DNA from: CAMYLR01 sp039590215
GTDB lineage: Bacteria > Gemmatimonadota > Gemmatimonadetes > JACCXV01 > JAHWKZ01
Length of the DNA: 8,324 bases
Reading direction: 5' to 3'
Assembly (NCBI GenBank): GCA_039590215.1
Contig: JBDHFX010000085.1
Coordinates: forward strand, 1 to 8,324
The translations under genes were made by a program, and so were the position numbers. Positions 1-7,129 of this stretch are shown here, one piece after another. Each line of letters begins with the position of its first letter. Position 1 is the stretch's first letter. The notes beneath the pieces were generated by a model, which worked only from the letters and a program-made list of their open reading frames with translations, did not search any database and was not told the origin of the DNA.

Positions 1-1
1 G

Positions 2-1021
2 GCGGAGTCGATCGCCCGGATGCTGGGTGGTGACATGTACGTTCCCTACGCGGTCGATATCGAGGGCCAGATCATGATCACCCACGATCCGGTCTATCAC
101 CGGCCAAAACCGGATGAAACGGTGACGGTATCGGTGGACGGTGAAGAGTCGACGCTGCTGGAGTCTGCACCGACCTATGATCGCCGGTTCGCCCGCGTCG
201 CTCGTCCGGTGGTGTTCACCGGAGGCGAGCTGACGCTCGAACAGCTCGATCTGCAGTACGATCCTACGGCCAAGGTGTACCAGGCACCGTTTCAGGTGAA
301 GGCCAACGGTGGTGTTCTCATTATCGATGACTTCGGGAGGCAGCAGGTACGACCACGTGATCTGCTGAACCGCTGGATCGTTCCGCTGGAAAAGCGGATT
401 GATTTCATGACGCTCCACACCGGTCATAAGTTCCCGGTCCCGTTCGATTGCCTGCTCATCTTCGCGACCAACTTGAATCCGCTCGATCTCGTGGACGAGG
501 CCTTCCTGCGTCGAATTCACTACAAGATTCACGTGCCGAGCCCGGACTACGAGCAGTTCGTTCAGATTTTCCGGCGTGTTTGCGTTTCGAGACAGATTCC
601 GTTTGTGGCCGGTCGCGTGGCCTACGTCTATCGCCAGTTTTACGAGCCGAACGGTATCACGCCTCGGTCGTGTCACCCGCGGGATATCGTCGATCACCTA
701 TGTGACTCGGCTCGGTACCTGGGGACCAAGCCAGAGTTGACGGTCGAGTTGCTCGACCACGCGTGCAAGTCGTACTTCCTCGACATGCCGGATGAAGACT
801 ACGTCGTTGATCCGTCGGAGCTGCAGGACCACCGGCCCCACGCGGCCATGGCGATGACGGTGACCCACGGGGGTTCGGGGCACGAAGAACCGGAGCCAAC
901 GGCCGAGGCGGTCGATCCGGGGGACACGAATGAGGTGCCGACAACGGTGGCCGAGCCGGTGGTGGCAACCGACGAGGAGCAAGAGCCCGGGGGGCCGCCC
1001 GGGGGCGCGCCGGCGTCATGA
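2..1021 (+). CDS. MoxR-like AAA+ ATPase, 5'-truncated by window edge
   Basis: This is an AAA+ ATPase of the MoxR/magnesium-chelatase-like group; the exact substrate is unknown. The frame is open from base 2 (AESIARMLGG), upstream of the first ATG at 20, and that stretch resembles the helix following a Walker A loop, so the true start and P-loop lie off the left edge. Numbering from the ATG at 20, Walker B is GGVLIIDDF (97-105), sensor 1 is LLIFATN (145-151), an arginine-finger candidate is in EAFLRRIHYKI (160-170), and a sensor 2-like Arg is in HPRDIVDHL (219-227). The last 60 residues or so are a low-complexity acidic, Pro/Gly-rich tail ending GGPPGGAPAS, probably disordered. No membrane segment is seen. 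The stop codon overlaps the start of the J-domain gene (ATGA), indicating translational coupling. Family knowledge: such ATPases remodel or assemble protein complexes. The family call is firm; the role is not known. Confidence 0.88.
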   Translation, partial: AESIARMLGGDMYVPYAVDIEGQIMITHDPVYHRPKPDETVTVSVDGEESTLLESAPTYDRRFARVARPVVFTGGELTLEQLDLQYDPTAKVYQAPFQVKANGGVLIIDDFGRQQVRPRDLLNRWIVPLEKRIDFMTLHTGHKFPVPFDCLLIFATNLNPLDLVDEAFLRRIHYKIHVPSPDYEQFVQIFRRVCVSRQIPFVAGRVAYVYRQFYEPNGITPRSCHPRDIVDHLCDSARYLGTKPELTVELLDHACKSYFLDMPDEDYVVDPSELQDHRPHAAMAMTVTHGGSGHEEPEPTAEAVDPGDTNEVPTTVAEPVVATDEEQEPGGPPGGAPAS

Positions 1022-1755
1022 ACGAGCGAAAGCCCCGAGTCTCGGATCGGCGGGGCGAATACGACGAGGTCACCTATCGCGAGGCGCTGCGGTCACTCGG
1101 CCTGTTCGCTCCAGTACAGCCCGACGACATCCACCACGCCTATCGATCGCGTGCCAAGCAGATCCATCCCGATCGGTTCGCGGCGAACGGTGGTTACGAT
1201 GAAGCCACTCACCGCATCCAAAAGCTGAACGCCGCCCACGAGTACGTGATTCACTTCTATGGGAAGTTCGAGAAGTCGCAGGGACGGATCGCGCGCCATC
1301 ACATGCCGCGCGGCCAGGCTGGCCCGATGAACCCATTGTTCGAGGTGCTGCTGCTCCCGATCGCCGCTGTGTACTCGTTCACAACGGTGTTGGCTGCGGT
1401 GCCAGCCGCTTTGCTCGATCGCTTCAGCGCAGAGGACGACGTGGAGAACCCGGCTGAAGAGGACGGGAACGATGTGAACGCGAGCGAAAAGGAAAACGAC
1501 GCCGCGAACGAGCAGCAGGACGTGACGCCATCTCGCGAGGGGTGGCTCGTCGTCGGGCCGCACGTGATGGCGCTCGTCCTGTTCATGCTGGTCGAGAGCT
1601 CCGGGATCGCGCCGCCGTTTTTCAAATGGTGGGTGGGGCTTTCTCTCCTCATCATGCTATCGACCGACATCGCCAGCCGAGTCACAGGCGAGGAGAACCC
1701 GCTCCGTGATCACCGCGCGTTTGGCCGCGTAGACGCCTTCGTCCGCAGCCTTTAG
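1018..1755 (+). CDS. Membrane-anchored J-domain (DnaJ-like) protein
   Basis: A 245-residue protein with an N-terminal J domain at about residues 18-82. Helix II runs into the diagnostic HPD loop (AKQIHPDRF; HPD at 50-52) and helix III includes THRIQKLNAAHEYV. J domains stimulate the ATPase of Hsp70/DnaK chaperones. The Gly/Phe, zinc-finger and substrate-binding domains of true DnaJ are absent, so this is a class III-type J protein and not DnaJ itself. A hydrophobic stretch at about 107-133, an acidic Asn/Glu/Asp-rich linker at 136-170, and two further hydrophobic segments at about 177-196 and 202-220 suggest membrane anchoring, with the J domain probably cytoplasmic. The start ATG overlaps the TGA of the ATPase gene, so the two are likely made together, and an intrinsic terminator follows about 60 bases after the stop. 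Which Hsp70 and which client it serves cannot be read from the sequence. Confidence 0.85.
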   Translation: MNERKPRVSDRRGEYDEVTYREALRSLGLFAPVQPDDIHHAYRSRAKQIHPDRFAANGGYDEATHRIQKLNAAHEYVIHFYGKFEKSQGRIARHHMPRGQAGPMNPLFEVLLLPIAAVYSFTTVLAAVPAALLDRFSAEDDVENPAEEDGNDVNASEKENDAANEQQDVTPSREGWLVVGPHVMALVLFMLVESSGIAPPFFKWWVGLSLLIMLSTDIASRVTGEENPLRDHRAFGRVDAFVRSL

Positions 1756-1813
1756 GCCTTCGCTCTAAGAGCCGTTTGGCGCGGCTGTACGCCGGCGCTG
1801 ACCCCGGCACTCA

Positions 1814-1840
1814 ACCCGACCTCGAGTCGGGTATTTTTTT
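1814..1840 (+). terminator. Rho-independent terminator after the ATPase/J-domain operon
   Basis: A perfect 7-bp stem, ACCCGAC (1814-1820) pairing with GTCGGGT (1826-1832), closes a five-base loop (CTCGA) and is followed by A and then seven T residues (1834-1840). This is the textbook form of an intrinsic terminator on the plus strand. It separates the ATPase/J-domain unit from the TonB-ExbB-ExbD-kinase unit. The T-run is on the 3' side of the plus strand only, so there is no sign of bidirectional use. Confidence 0.9.
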
Positions 1841-1855
1841 GTCCAGTGGAAGCAA

Positions 1856-1884
1856 AAGACGGCCCCTGAGCGTCCCACTATATT
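1856..1884 (+). promoter_or_regulatory. Candidate promoter for the tonB-exbBD-kinase unit
   Basis: TATATT at 1879-1884 is a good match to a -10 hexamer. AAGACG at 1856-1861, 17 bases upstream, is only a weak -35 (GAC core). Initiation about seven bases after the hexamer would fall near 1891, leaving a leader of only about four bases before the ATG at 1895. A promoter is expected here because the preceding operon ends at the intrinsic terminator just upstream. Its position is inferred from this one hexamer, so confidence is low. Confidence 0.35.
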
Positions 1885-1894
1885 GGACTGTTCG

Positions 1895-2779
1895 ATGTCG
1901 ATGCTTGAAGATGATTCGTCCCGTTTTGCGTTGCTCTTTTCAGTGCTACTGCACGCTGTGCTGGTGGCACCGGTCTGGGGCTTGTTGTCGAGCGCCCAGC
2001 CGGTGGTGGCCGAGGCCGATGCGCCGCCGATGCGGTTCACCTTTGTAGAGGCCCGCGACGCGCCGGAGGAGCCGCCCGACGAACCGACGCCGCTGCTGTC
2101 GACGCGAGACCAGCGTGCCGCTCAGCAGCGCGCTCCGTCTGAGCTCCCGGAGGGTTCGGCGTTCCAGTTGGGGCAAACGCCATTGCCGGTCGCCGCGCGG
2201 GCACCGGGTTCGGTGGCGAGCGCGGCTTCCATGGCCGCGCAGCGAAGGTCGAGCGGCGACCGGGTGCCAGGTGCGGAATCGGTCGAGCGGCCTGCCGGAG
2301 AGGGTCCGAGAACCCCTTCCGGTGACGCGCGGTTAGCGGTTCGCGAAAAGCCGATCGGGATGGCCGCGGGTCGTTCGTCAAGCCCCGGGAGTGGAGCCAG
2401 ACTCCCCGCGCCTGAGGTCGATCAACGACTCACGCGGGCCCGCGCGGGCAGCACGTTCAGCTTGAACACTACCGCTTGGGAGTACGGGCCATACATGGCG
2501 CGCCTCAAAGCACAGATCGAGGAACACATTTTCCCGCCACCGGCGTTTTACTACGGCACCGCCGCATGGGCGACGCGGGTGCGATTCCGGATCGCGCCCG
2601 ACGGTCGGCTCACGTCGGTCGAGTTACTTGATCACCGGGGCGTCCCCAACCTTCAGTATGTGGCTACATCCTCGATCGAAGCCGCCGCCGACTATGAGCC
2701 GTTGCCGCCGGGTTTCCCCGAGCCGCTGCTCGAAGTCACCGGGAGCTTCTACTTCAACGTGGCTCCGCCGGGCCGCTAG
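1895..2779 (+). CDS. TonB-like energy transducer
   Basis: A 294-residue protein with TonB architecture. Residues 10-33 form a single N-terminal membrane helix (FALLFSVLLHAVLVAPVWGL core) that would contact ExbB/ExbD. Residues 34-185 form a long, probably disordered periplasmic linker, first Pro/Glu-rich (APEEPPDEPTPLL), then Ala/Arg/Ser-rich. Residues 197-290 form a TonB/TolA-type C-terminal domain, with PYMARLKAQIEEHIFPPP, a strand pair around the APDGRLTSVEL turn, and a helix leading into YEPLPPGFPEPL. TonB proteins pass proton-motive energy to outer-membrane receptors. The start at 1895 is preferred because GGA lies seven bases upstream; an in-frame TTG at 1883 and ATG at 1901 are alternatives. 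The exbB-type gene follows after 18 bases, which strongly supports the TonB assignment over other single-span periplasmic proteins. A TolA-like role is the main alternative. The substrate is unknown. Confidence 0.85.
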   Translation: MSMLEDDSSRFALLFSVLLHAVLVAPVWGLLSSAQPVVAEADAPPMRFTFVEARDAPEEPPDEPTPLLSTRDQRAAQQRAPSELPEGSAFQLGQTPLPVAARAPGSVASAASMAAQRRSSGDRVPGAESVERPAGEGPRTPSGDARLAVREKPIGMAAGRSSSPGSGARLPAPEVDQRLTRARAGSTFSLNTTAWEYGPYMARLKAQIEEHIFPPPAFYYGTAAWATRVRFRIAPDGRLTSVELLDHRGVPNLQYVATSSIEAAADYEPLPPGFPEPLLEVTGSFYFNVAPPGR

Positions 2780-2797
2780 CGCCGCGGTCAGGGACAC

Positions 2798-3427
2798 ATG
2801 TTGGAGACACTGGGTCAGGGCGGCATCCTGATGATCCCGTTGGCGCTTAGCTCGGTGCTCGCGCTGTGGGTGATCCTGGATCGAGCCTGGCGACTCCAGC
2901 GCCGTCGGGTGCTGGTTCCGGAGATCGTGAGCGTGCTCGAGAGCCTTCGGGGCCCATCCGACCTCCCGCTGGCGCGACTGATCTGCGATCGCAATCCGGG
3001 ACCGTTCTCGACTATCGTCCAGGCCGCCCTCGATAACAAGGATGGTTCCCGGGACGAGATCCGTGAGCGGGTGGAGCATCAGGGTCGCCAGGAGATCGCC
3101 CGCCTGGAGCGAGGGCTGGGGCTGTTGGAGACGATCGCCGCCATCGCTCCGCTGCTCGGCCTGTTGGGCACGGTGTTGGGGATGATCGAGGTCTTCGATG
3201 TCGTTTCGCAGCAAGGCGCCGGACAAGCCCAGGAACTGTCGGGTGGGATCTCCCAGGCGTTGATCACCACTGCTACCGGCTTGTCGATCGGCATCCCCGC
3301 GTTGGTGGCGTACAACTACTTCGTCGGCAAGGCGGAGCGGCTGGTGCTCGACATCGAGGACCACACCGACCGGCTCATTCAAACCGTGCTGCTTTTCCGC
3401 GAAGCGGAAGACGGCGATGCGTCTTGA
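2798..3427 (+). CDS. exbB: ExbB/TolQ/MotA-family proton channel protein
   Basis: A 209-residue inner-membrane protein of typical family length. There are three membrane helices: TM1 at about 9-28, a long cytoplasmic loop, TM2 at about 111-134 and TM3 at about 152-176. The family signatures are APLLGLLGTVLGMIEVF in TM2 and ISQALITTATGLSIGIPAL in TM3. Thr125 and Thr158 align with the pore-lining threonines of E. coli ExbB (Thr148 and Thr181). ExbB forms the oligomeric channel around ExbD and drives TonB using proton flow. An AGGGA ribosome binding site at 2790-2794 sits three bases before the ATG, a short spacing. The gene overlaps exbD by 11 bases. TolQ is a closely related alternative, but the TonB-like gene immediately upstream and the absence of tolB or pal favour ExbB. 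Confidence in the family is very high; the ExbB/TolQ choice is contextual. Confidence 0.93.
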   Translation: MLETLGQGGILMIPLALSSVLALWVILDRAWRLQRRRVLVPEIVSVLESLRGPSDLPLARLICDRNPGPFSTIVQAALDNKDGSRDEIRERVEHQGRQEIARLERGLGLLETIAAIAPLLGLLGTVLGMIEVFDVVSQQGAGQAQELSGGISQALITTATGLSIGIPALVAYNYFVGKAERLVLDIEDHTDRLIQTVLLFREAEDGDAS

Positions 3428-3836
3428 ACCCGGTCGTCGTCGCAAGACGCTGATCAACGTCACTTCCCTGATCGACGTCGTCTTTCTGCTGCTCATTTTC
3501 TTCGTCGTGACATCCACCTTTCTCGAGCAACCCGGGCTCGACCTAACGCTACCCGAGGCCGGCTCGGCGGACGTGACCGCCAGGGAGCAGGTCACGCTCG
3601 GCGTCACCGCGGACGGTGAAATCTTCCTGAACGGAGATCCGGTCGTGCTCGACGGTATAGCGGACCTAATCGAGCAGGCGCTCGAGCGAGCCGGGACCGA
3701 ACGCGTTCTGCTTGAAGCCGACTCGCGCGTTTCGCACGGTCGCGTGGTGGCGCTGATGGACGCCGCCCGCAGGGCCGGCGCCGGGGCGCTGTTGGTCGCG
3801 ACGCGTCCCCCTGAAGAAACCGCCCAGGAACCATGA
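3417..3836 (+). CDS. exbD: ExbD/TolR-family biopolymer transport protein
   Basis: A 139-residue protein of normal family length. A short basic cytoplasmic N-terminus (RLEPGRRRK) leads into the single membrane helix at about 15-35, which carries the family's essential proton-accepting aspartate: LIDVVFLLLIFFVVTSTF, Asp20, equivalent to Asp25 of E. coli ExbD. Residues 40-132 form the periplasmic alpha/beta domain, with LTLPEA, ITADG-like VTADGEIFLNG, and the VLLEADSRVSHGRVVALMD segment. It partners ExbB to convert proton flow into movement of TonB. The start at 3417 is supported by GGAAG at 3406-3410, six bases upstream, inside the end of exbB. Its stop overlaps the kinase start as ATGA, so the kinase is probably translationally coupled to it. 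TolR is the close alternative. Confidence 0.93.
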   Translation: MRLEPGRRRKTLINVTSLIDVVFLLLIFFVVTSTFLEQPGLDLTLPEAGSADVTAREQVTLGVTADGEIFLNGDPVVLDGIADLIEQALERAGTERVLLEADSRVSHGRVVALMDAARRAGAGALLVATRPPEETAQEP

Positions 3837-6800
3837 ACCAACCGGCGCGAACCTTCGTCGCGGCCGCGGTGTTGGGGGGCGTCTTGTTCATCGTGCCACC
3901 GGGGCCGCTGGCGGTCGCCCTGCTGATCGCCGCGTTGGTTGCGCTGGTGGTGGGACTCACCCGGCGCTGGCCCCGGCGCTGGGGGCTGCGTATCGCGCAC
4001 GTGCTCTTGTTCGCGTATCTCGCCGCGTGGGCCTACACGTACCTTGACGATTGGCGGCTCGCCCGCGGTGGAGCAACGACATCGGCGCGCTTGGAAACCG
4101 CGAAGCTCGATCGAGTAGCGGCGGTTCTTGGCGGCCGGCTTCAAACCGACCGCGCACTGGCGGTTCGCGTGGCGGGCGCGCTGGCCGCCGAGAGCGCCAT
4201 GGGCGGACGCGACATGGTGCAGGACCCCGAGCTCTTTGTTTCGCTGGGCCGCGCCGTGCCGCCACTTCTACCGACCGGCGTTGGGATCGAAGTGTACGAC
4301 ACGGCCGGCAGCTTGCGCGCTTGGTGGGGTGAGTCACGGGGTGGCCGGCTGCCGGCTGACTCGGTGGCGGCGCCGCTGGCCGGCGGCGTGGTACGCCGGC
4401 CGGCTGGCTACACGCTGGCTTACGCCGCCGTTCCCTGGAGCGTCGAGTCGGACAGCTTCGTCGTCGCCGTCAAGGACCTCTGGGCGGTCGAAACCCCGCT
4501 GCGGCGGGGTGTCGGCGAAACCGATCTGGTGCTGACGACGCTAGAGCAGGGCGAAGATCTGGCCTTCCGCGTTCTGGCGCCTGGCGACGAGCCGGAGCAG
4601 CCCTCGGCATCGGCTGTCATTCGCGGGTCGGACGGAGAAGCGGTGGCGTCGGTCGTGAGCGAGCGGTTCATGCTCCGACGTTATCTGGCCGAACGCCGGC
4701 GCGACGTGCAACGGATGCTGGCGGCCCTCTTCTTGTGGCCGCTGTTGTGGGCGACGGGGGCGATCTGGCAGCTGGCGCGGCGACGTCATGCCGGGTCGAG
4801 CGTGGTCCGCTGGGCGATCGGGCTCGCCGGACAAACAATCGTCCTGGTCGGGCTCTGGGGGTTCGTCATGGAGTCCCGCTTCGTGGCGCGGTTGCTGCCC
4901 GACGCGTGGTTCAGCCCGCTGACGTTTGCGACCGACTTTCTGGGACCCGGCGGTCGTTCGCCCGGAGACCTGATGTTCAGCGCGGCGATCGTGTTCCTGA
5001 TCGTGTTGTCAGCCTACACGCTCATTCCGAGGTCGCGGCGACGGCTGTCCCCAATGTGGGCGGTGCCGGTGGTCGCCGGAGCCGCAATGCTGGCGATCCG
5101 TGTCGCGCCGGCCACCGGGGTGGTCGTCGAGCGGGCGCTTCAGAGCATGAGCCCGAGCGTCTTTTTTAGCTCGACGCTGTTGTTCTCGCCGCCCTATCTG
5201 ATGGTGTTGCTGAGCCTCGCGCTGCTGGTCGCGGCGGCCATCGGAGTGTTGGCGGTCGTCTTCCGATGGCTCAACATGCCAACCGGCAGGGGATGGGTAC
5301 TGGGTGCGGCGGCGGTGACCATAACGATGCTCGGACTAGCGGCGATCAATCTCCCGGGCGCCGCCATGGCGGGTCGATTCTCGGCGATCGGACCGCTGCT
5401 TGGCCTGGGTGCGGTCGGTGCCGGAGCGCTAATCGACGCGGCCGGACGACGGCGGGACGATGCACACCCCGCTTCGAGCGTCCGCTTCTCGCTGGTAGCG
5501 GTGGGTCTGGCGTGCATGCTCACGTTTCCGATCGTGGCTTTCGCCCGCGTCCAGGCCGCGCATGAGTTGCTGGTCGAGCGTGCCGAGCGGATCGGCGCAG
5601 CCTCGACCCAGTGGCTTCAGTACACAATGACGCGAACGATCGAGTATCTAGCGACCGAGCCCGAGGTCAAGCGAGCGATCCAAGACTCGAACCGCGACGC
5701 CGCATTGCTGTTGTGGAACCAGAGCCCGCTCCGGACGCTCGACTTCGCATCCGGACTGTATCTGTTTGATGCCGAAGGATCGACGGTCAGTCAATTCGCT
5801 CTGTCAGCCGTCGACTTATCGGGTCGGGCACGTCGCTATGCGCGGGAAACATCGGTGCCACGAGTCGAGATCGAAGGCGCGCCGCGCGATCGTGGCATCT
5901 GGTGGGCGATCGTTCCGGTAAGTGAGGTCGTCGATGAGGTCGAGGAACGCGTCGGCGCCGCGATCGCGATGACCACCGGAGCGCTCGAGCTCCGGGAGTC
6001 GGCGGCTGGATCGGCGTTTGTGCTGACGGATCTGTTGGCCGGCTCCGGACCGCCATCCAACGCGCCGCAAATCACCGCGCTGAGTTCTGATGAGGTGCCG
6101 CCGCCGGGGACTTTGCTGACAACCGTCGTGCGCGAGGGCGAGGAGCCGGTCCAGCTCGCGATGCCGCTCGAGCCGTTGCTGCCCACCGCCCGTTCGTATG
6201 CGGTTTTCGCCTTCGTGGGGGTTATCTGCGGCATGTTGCTGGGTTTGATCGAACGTTGGGGAGACGTGCGTACCCGCGGTCGATGGTGGGCCCGCATCAG
6301 GGCCGAGAATCCGTTGCATTCCTTTCGCTTGCAACTGTTGCTGGCGTTCCTCGCGGTGGCCGCGGTGCCGCTCACGTTGTATGCGGTGCTGGGCTATCGC
6401 GCGAGCCGACTGGAGCTCCAAGAGGCGACGCGGGCTGCAGCCGCCGAAGCGCTGGCCGCCGCGAGCCGGATGGTCGTCGACGATCCAGCGCTCGAACGGG
6501 GCACCCCGCGCCTTTTGACCGACCGGTTAAGGCGGGTCGCGGAGATCCTTCAACAGGATCTGGTGCTGTACTGGCAAGGTCGAACGGTGGCGTCCAGTCG
6601 GCCCGAGATCTTCGCCTCGCGACTGTTCGCCGATCGCATGCCAGGGGAAGTGTATGCGGAGTTGTTCGGCGTTCGTCGCCCACTCGCGTTCGACTCGATG
6701 GTGCTCGGTCAGCGTTCGTTCCTGGTCGCGTACCAACCATTAGTGGAACCCGAGGCGCCGGCGGGCTACGTGTTGGCAACACCGTTGCTGATCCGTGAGG

Positions 6801-7129
6801 ACCGAGCCCGAGCCGATCTGCAGCGATTGGGCGAGGGCGTGTGGCGGGCTCTCACGGTACATGGCGCGACCGCTGTCAGCGCTCGAGCGCGGCACTCGAC
6901 AGATCGCTGCCGGAAGGCTCTCATACCGGCTCCCGTCACCCGCCCGACGCGACGAGTTCGGGCGCCTACAAGGCGCGTTCAACGCGATGGCCGAGCAGCT
7001 GGACGTCGGTCAGCGAGCGCTGGAGCGCGAAAAGTCGAGGGTCCAGGCGATCCTGGCTTCGGTTGGTGCCGGGGTCGTGGCACTCGACGAGGGCGGACGG
7101 ATCCGGCTGCTCAACGATCGCGCCGCTAG
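3833..7129 (+). CDS. Sensor half of a large NtrY-like histidine kinase, frame-disrupted
   Basis: This frame encodes the membrane sensor part of a giant histidine kinase. Only about residues 1-1003 look genuine; the remaining 95 residues or so (from about 6842) are an Arg-rich out-of-frame tail ending at TAG 7127-7129. Hydrophobic segments suggest roughly a dozen membrane helices: about 10-41 (one or two), 51-70, 294-316, 325-345, 379-397, 407-423, 452-476, 486-506, 515-535, 551-572, 786-806 and 831-854. Three large hydrophilic regions are probably extracytoplasmic sensor domains: 71-293, 573-785 (CACHE-like GLYLFDAEGS turn) and 855-1003. The third contains MPGEVYAELFG and FLVAYQPL, typical of the region preceding HAMP in NtrY-like kinases. 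The membrane helix expected after residue 1003 is missing. AGGA lies a few bases before the ATG, which overlaps the exbD stop. The ligand is unknown. It was probably once a single protein with the kinase half at 6795-8018. Confidence 0.8.
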   Translation: MNQPARTFVAAAVLGGVLFIVPPGPLAVALLIAALVALVVGLTRRWPRRWGLRIAHVLLFAYLAAWAYTYLDDWRLARGGATTSARLETAKLDRVAAVLGGRLQTDRALAVRVAGALAAESAMGGRDMVQDPELFVSLGRAVPPLLPTGVGIEVYDTAGSLRAWWGESRGGRLPADSVAAPLAGGVVRRPAGYTLAYAAVPWSVESDSFVVAVKDLWAVETPLRRGVGETDLVLTTLEQGEDLAFRVLAPGDEPEQPSASAVIRGSDGEAVASVVSERFMLRRYLAERRRDVQRMLAALFLWPLLWATGAIWQLARRRHAGSSVVRWAIGLAGQTIVLVGLWGFVMESRFVARLLPDAWFSPLTFATDFLGPGGRSPGDLMFSAAIVFLIVLSAYTLIPRSRRRLSPMWAVPVVAGAAMLAIRVAPATGVVVERALQSMSPSVFFSSTLLFSPPYLMVLLSLALLVAAAIGVLAVVFRWLNMPTGRGWVLGAAAVTITMLGLAAINLPGAAMAGRFSAIGPLLGLGAVGAGALIDAAGRRRDDAHPASSVRFSLVAVGLACMLTFPIVAFARVQAAHELLVERAERIGAASTQWLQYTMTRTIEYLATEPEVKRAIQDSNRDAALLLWNQSPLRTLDFASGLYLFDAEGSTVSQFALSAVDLSGRARRYARETSVPRVEIEGAPRDRGIWWAIVPVSEVVDEVEERVGAAIAMTTGALELRESAAGSAFVLTDLLAGSGPPSNAPQITALSSDEVPPPGTLLTTVVREGEEPVQLAMPLEPLLPTARSYAVFAFVGVICGMLLGLIERWGDVRTRGRWWARIRAENPLHSFRLQLLLAFLAVAAVPLTLYAVLGYRASRLELQEATRAAAAEALAAASRMVVDDPALERGTPRLLTDRLRRVAEILQQDLVLYWQGRTVASSRPEIFASRLFADRMPGEVYAELFGVRRPLAFDSMVLGQRSFLVAYQPLVEPEAPAGYVLATPLLIREDRARADLQRLGEGVWRALTVHGATAVSARARHSTDRCRKALIPAPVTRPTRRVRAPTRRVQRDGRAAGRRSASAGARKVEGPGDPGFGWCRGRGTRRGRTDPAAQRSRR

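Noticed and set aside
2..19. Missing Walker A motif in the ATPase as a sign of a degenerate enzyme
   Set aside because: The reading frame continues upstream and the first residues match the helix just after a P-loop, so the motif is cut off by the window edge, not lost.
977..1012. GC-rich repeat (CCCGGGGGGCC / GCCCGGGGGC) at the end of the ATPase gene
   Set aside because: It is explained by the Pro/Gly codons of the low-complexity tail (GGPPGGAP) in the coding frame.
1770..1786. AGCCG...CGGCT hairpin between the J-domain gene and the terminator
   Set aside because: A five-base-pair stem without a T-run is common in GC-rich DNA; the terminator at 1814-1840 is far better.
2624..4144. A 506-codon open frame on the minus strand opposite exbB, exbD and the kinase start
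   Set aside because: It lies opposite three well-recognised genes, has a low-complexity Arg/Gln/His/Ser composition with no recognisable motif, and is expected from the third-position GC bias of the plus-strand genes.
6795..6851. GTG at 6795 as the genuine start of an independent kinase gene
   Set aside because: The first 19 or so residues lack homology, overlap in-frame sensor coding sequence, and no ribosome binding site is visible. It is more likely the chance extension of a disrupted gene.
6836..6860. Programmed ribosomal frameshift joining the two kinase halves
   Set aside because: There is no slippery run of A, T or repeated codons and no evident downstream stimulator, and a frameshift would not restore the missing membrane helix.
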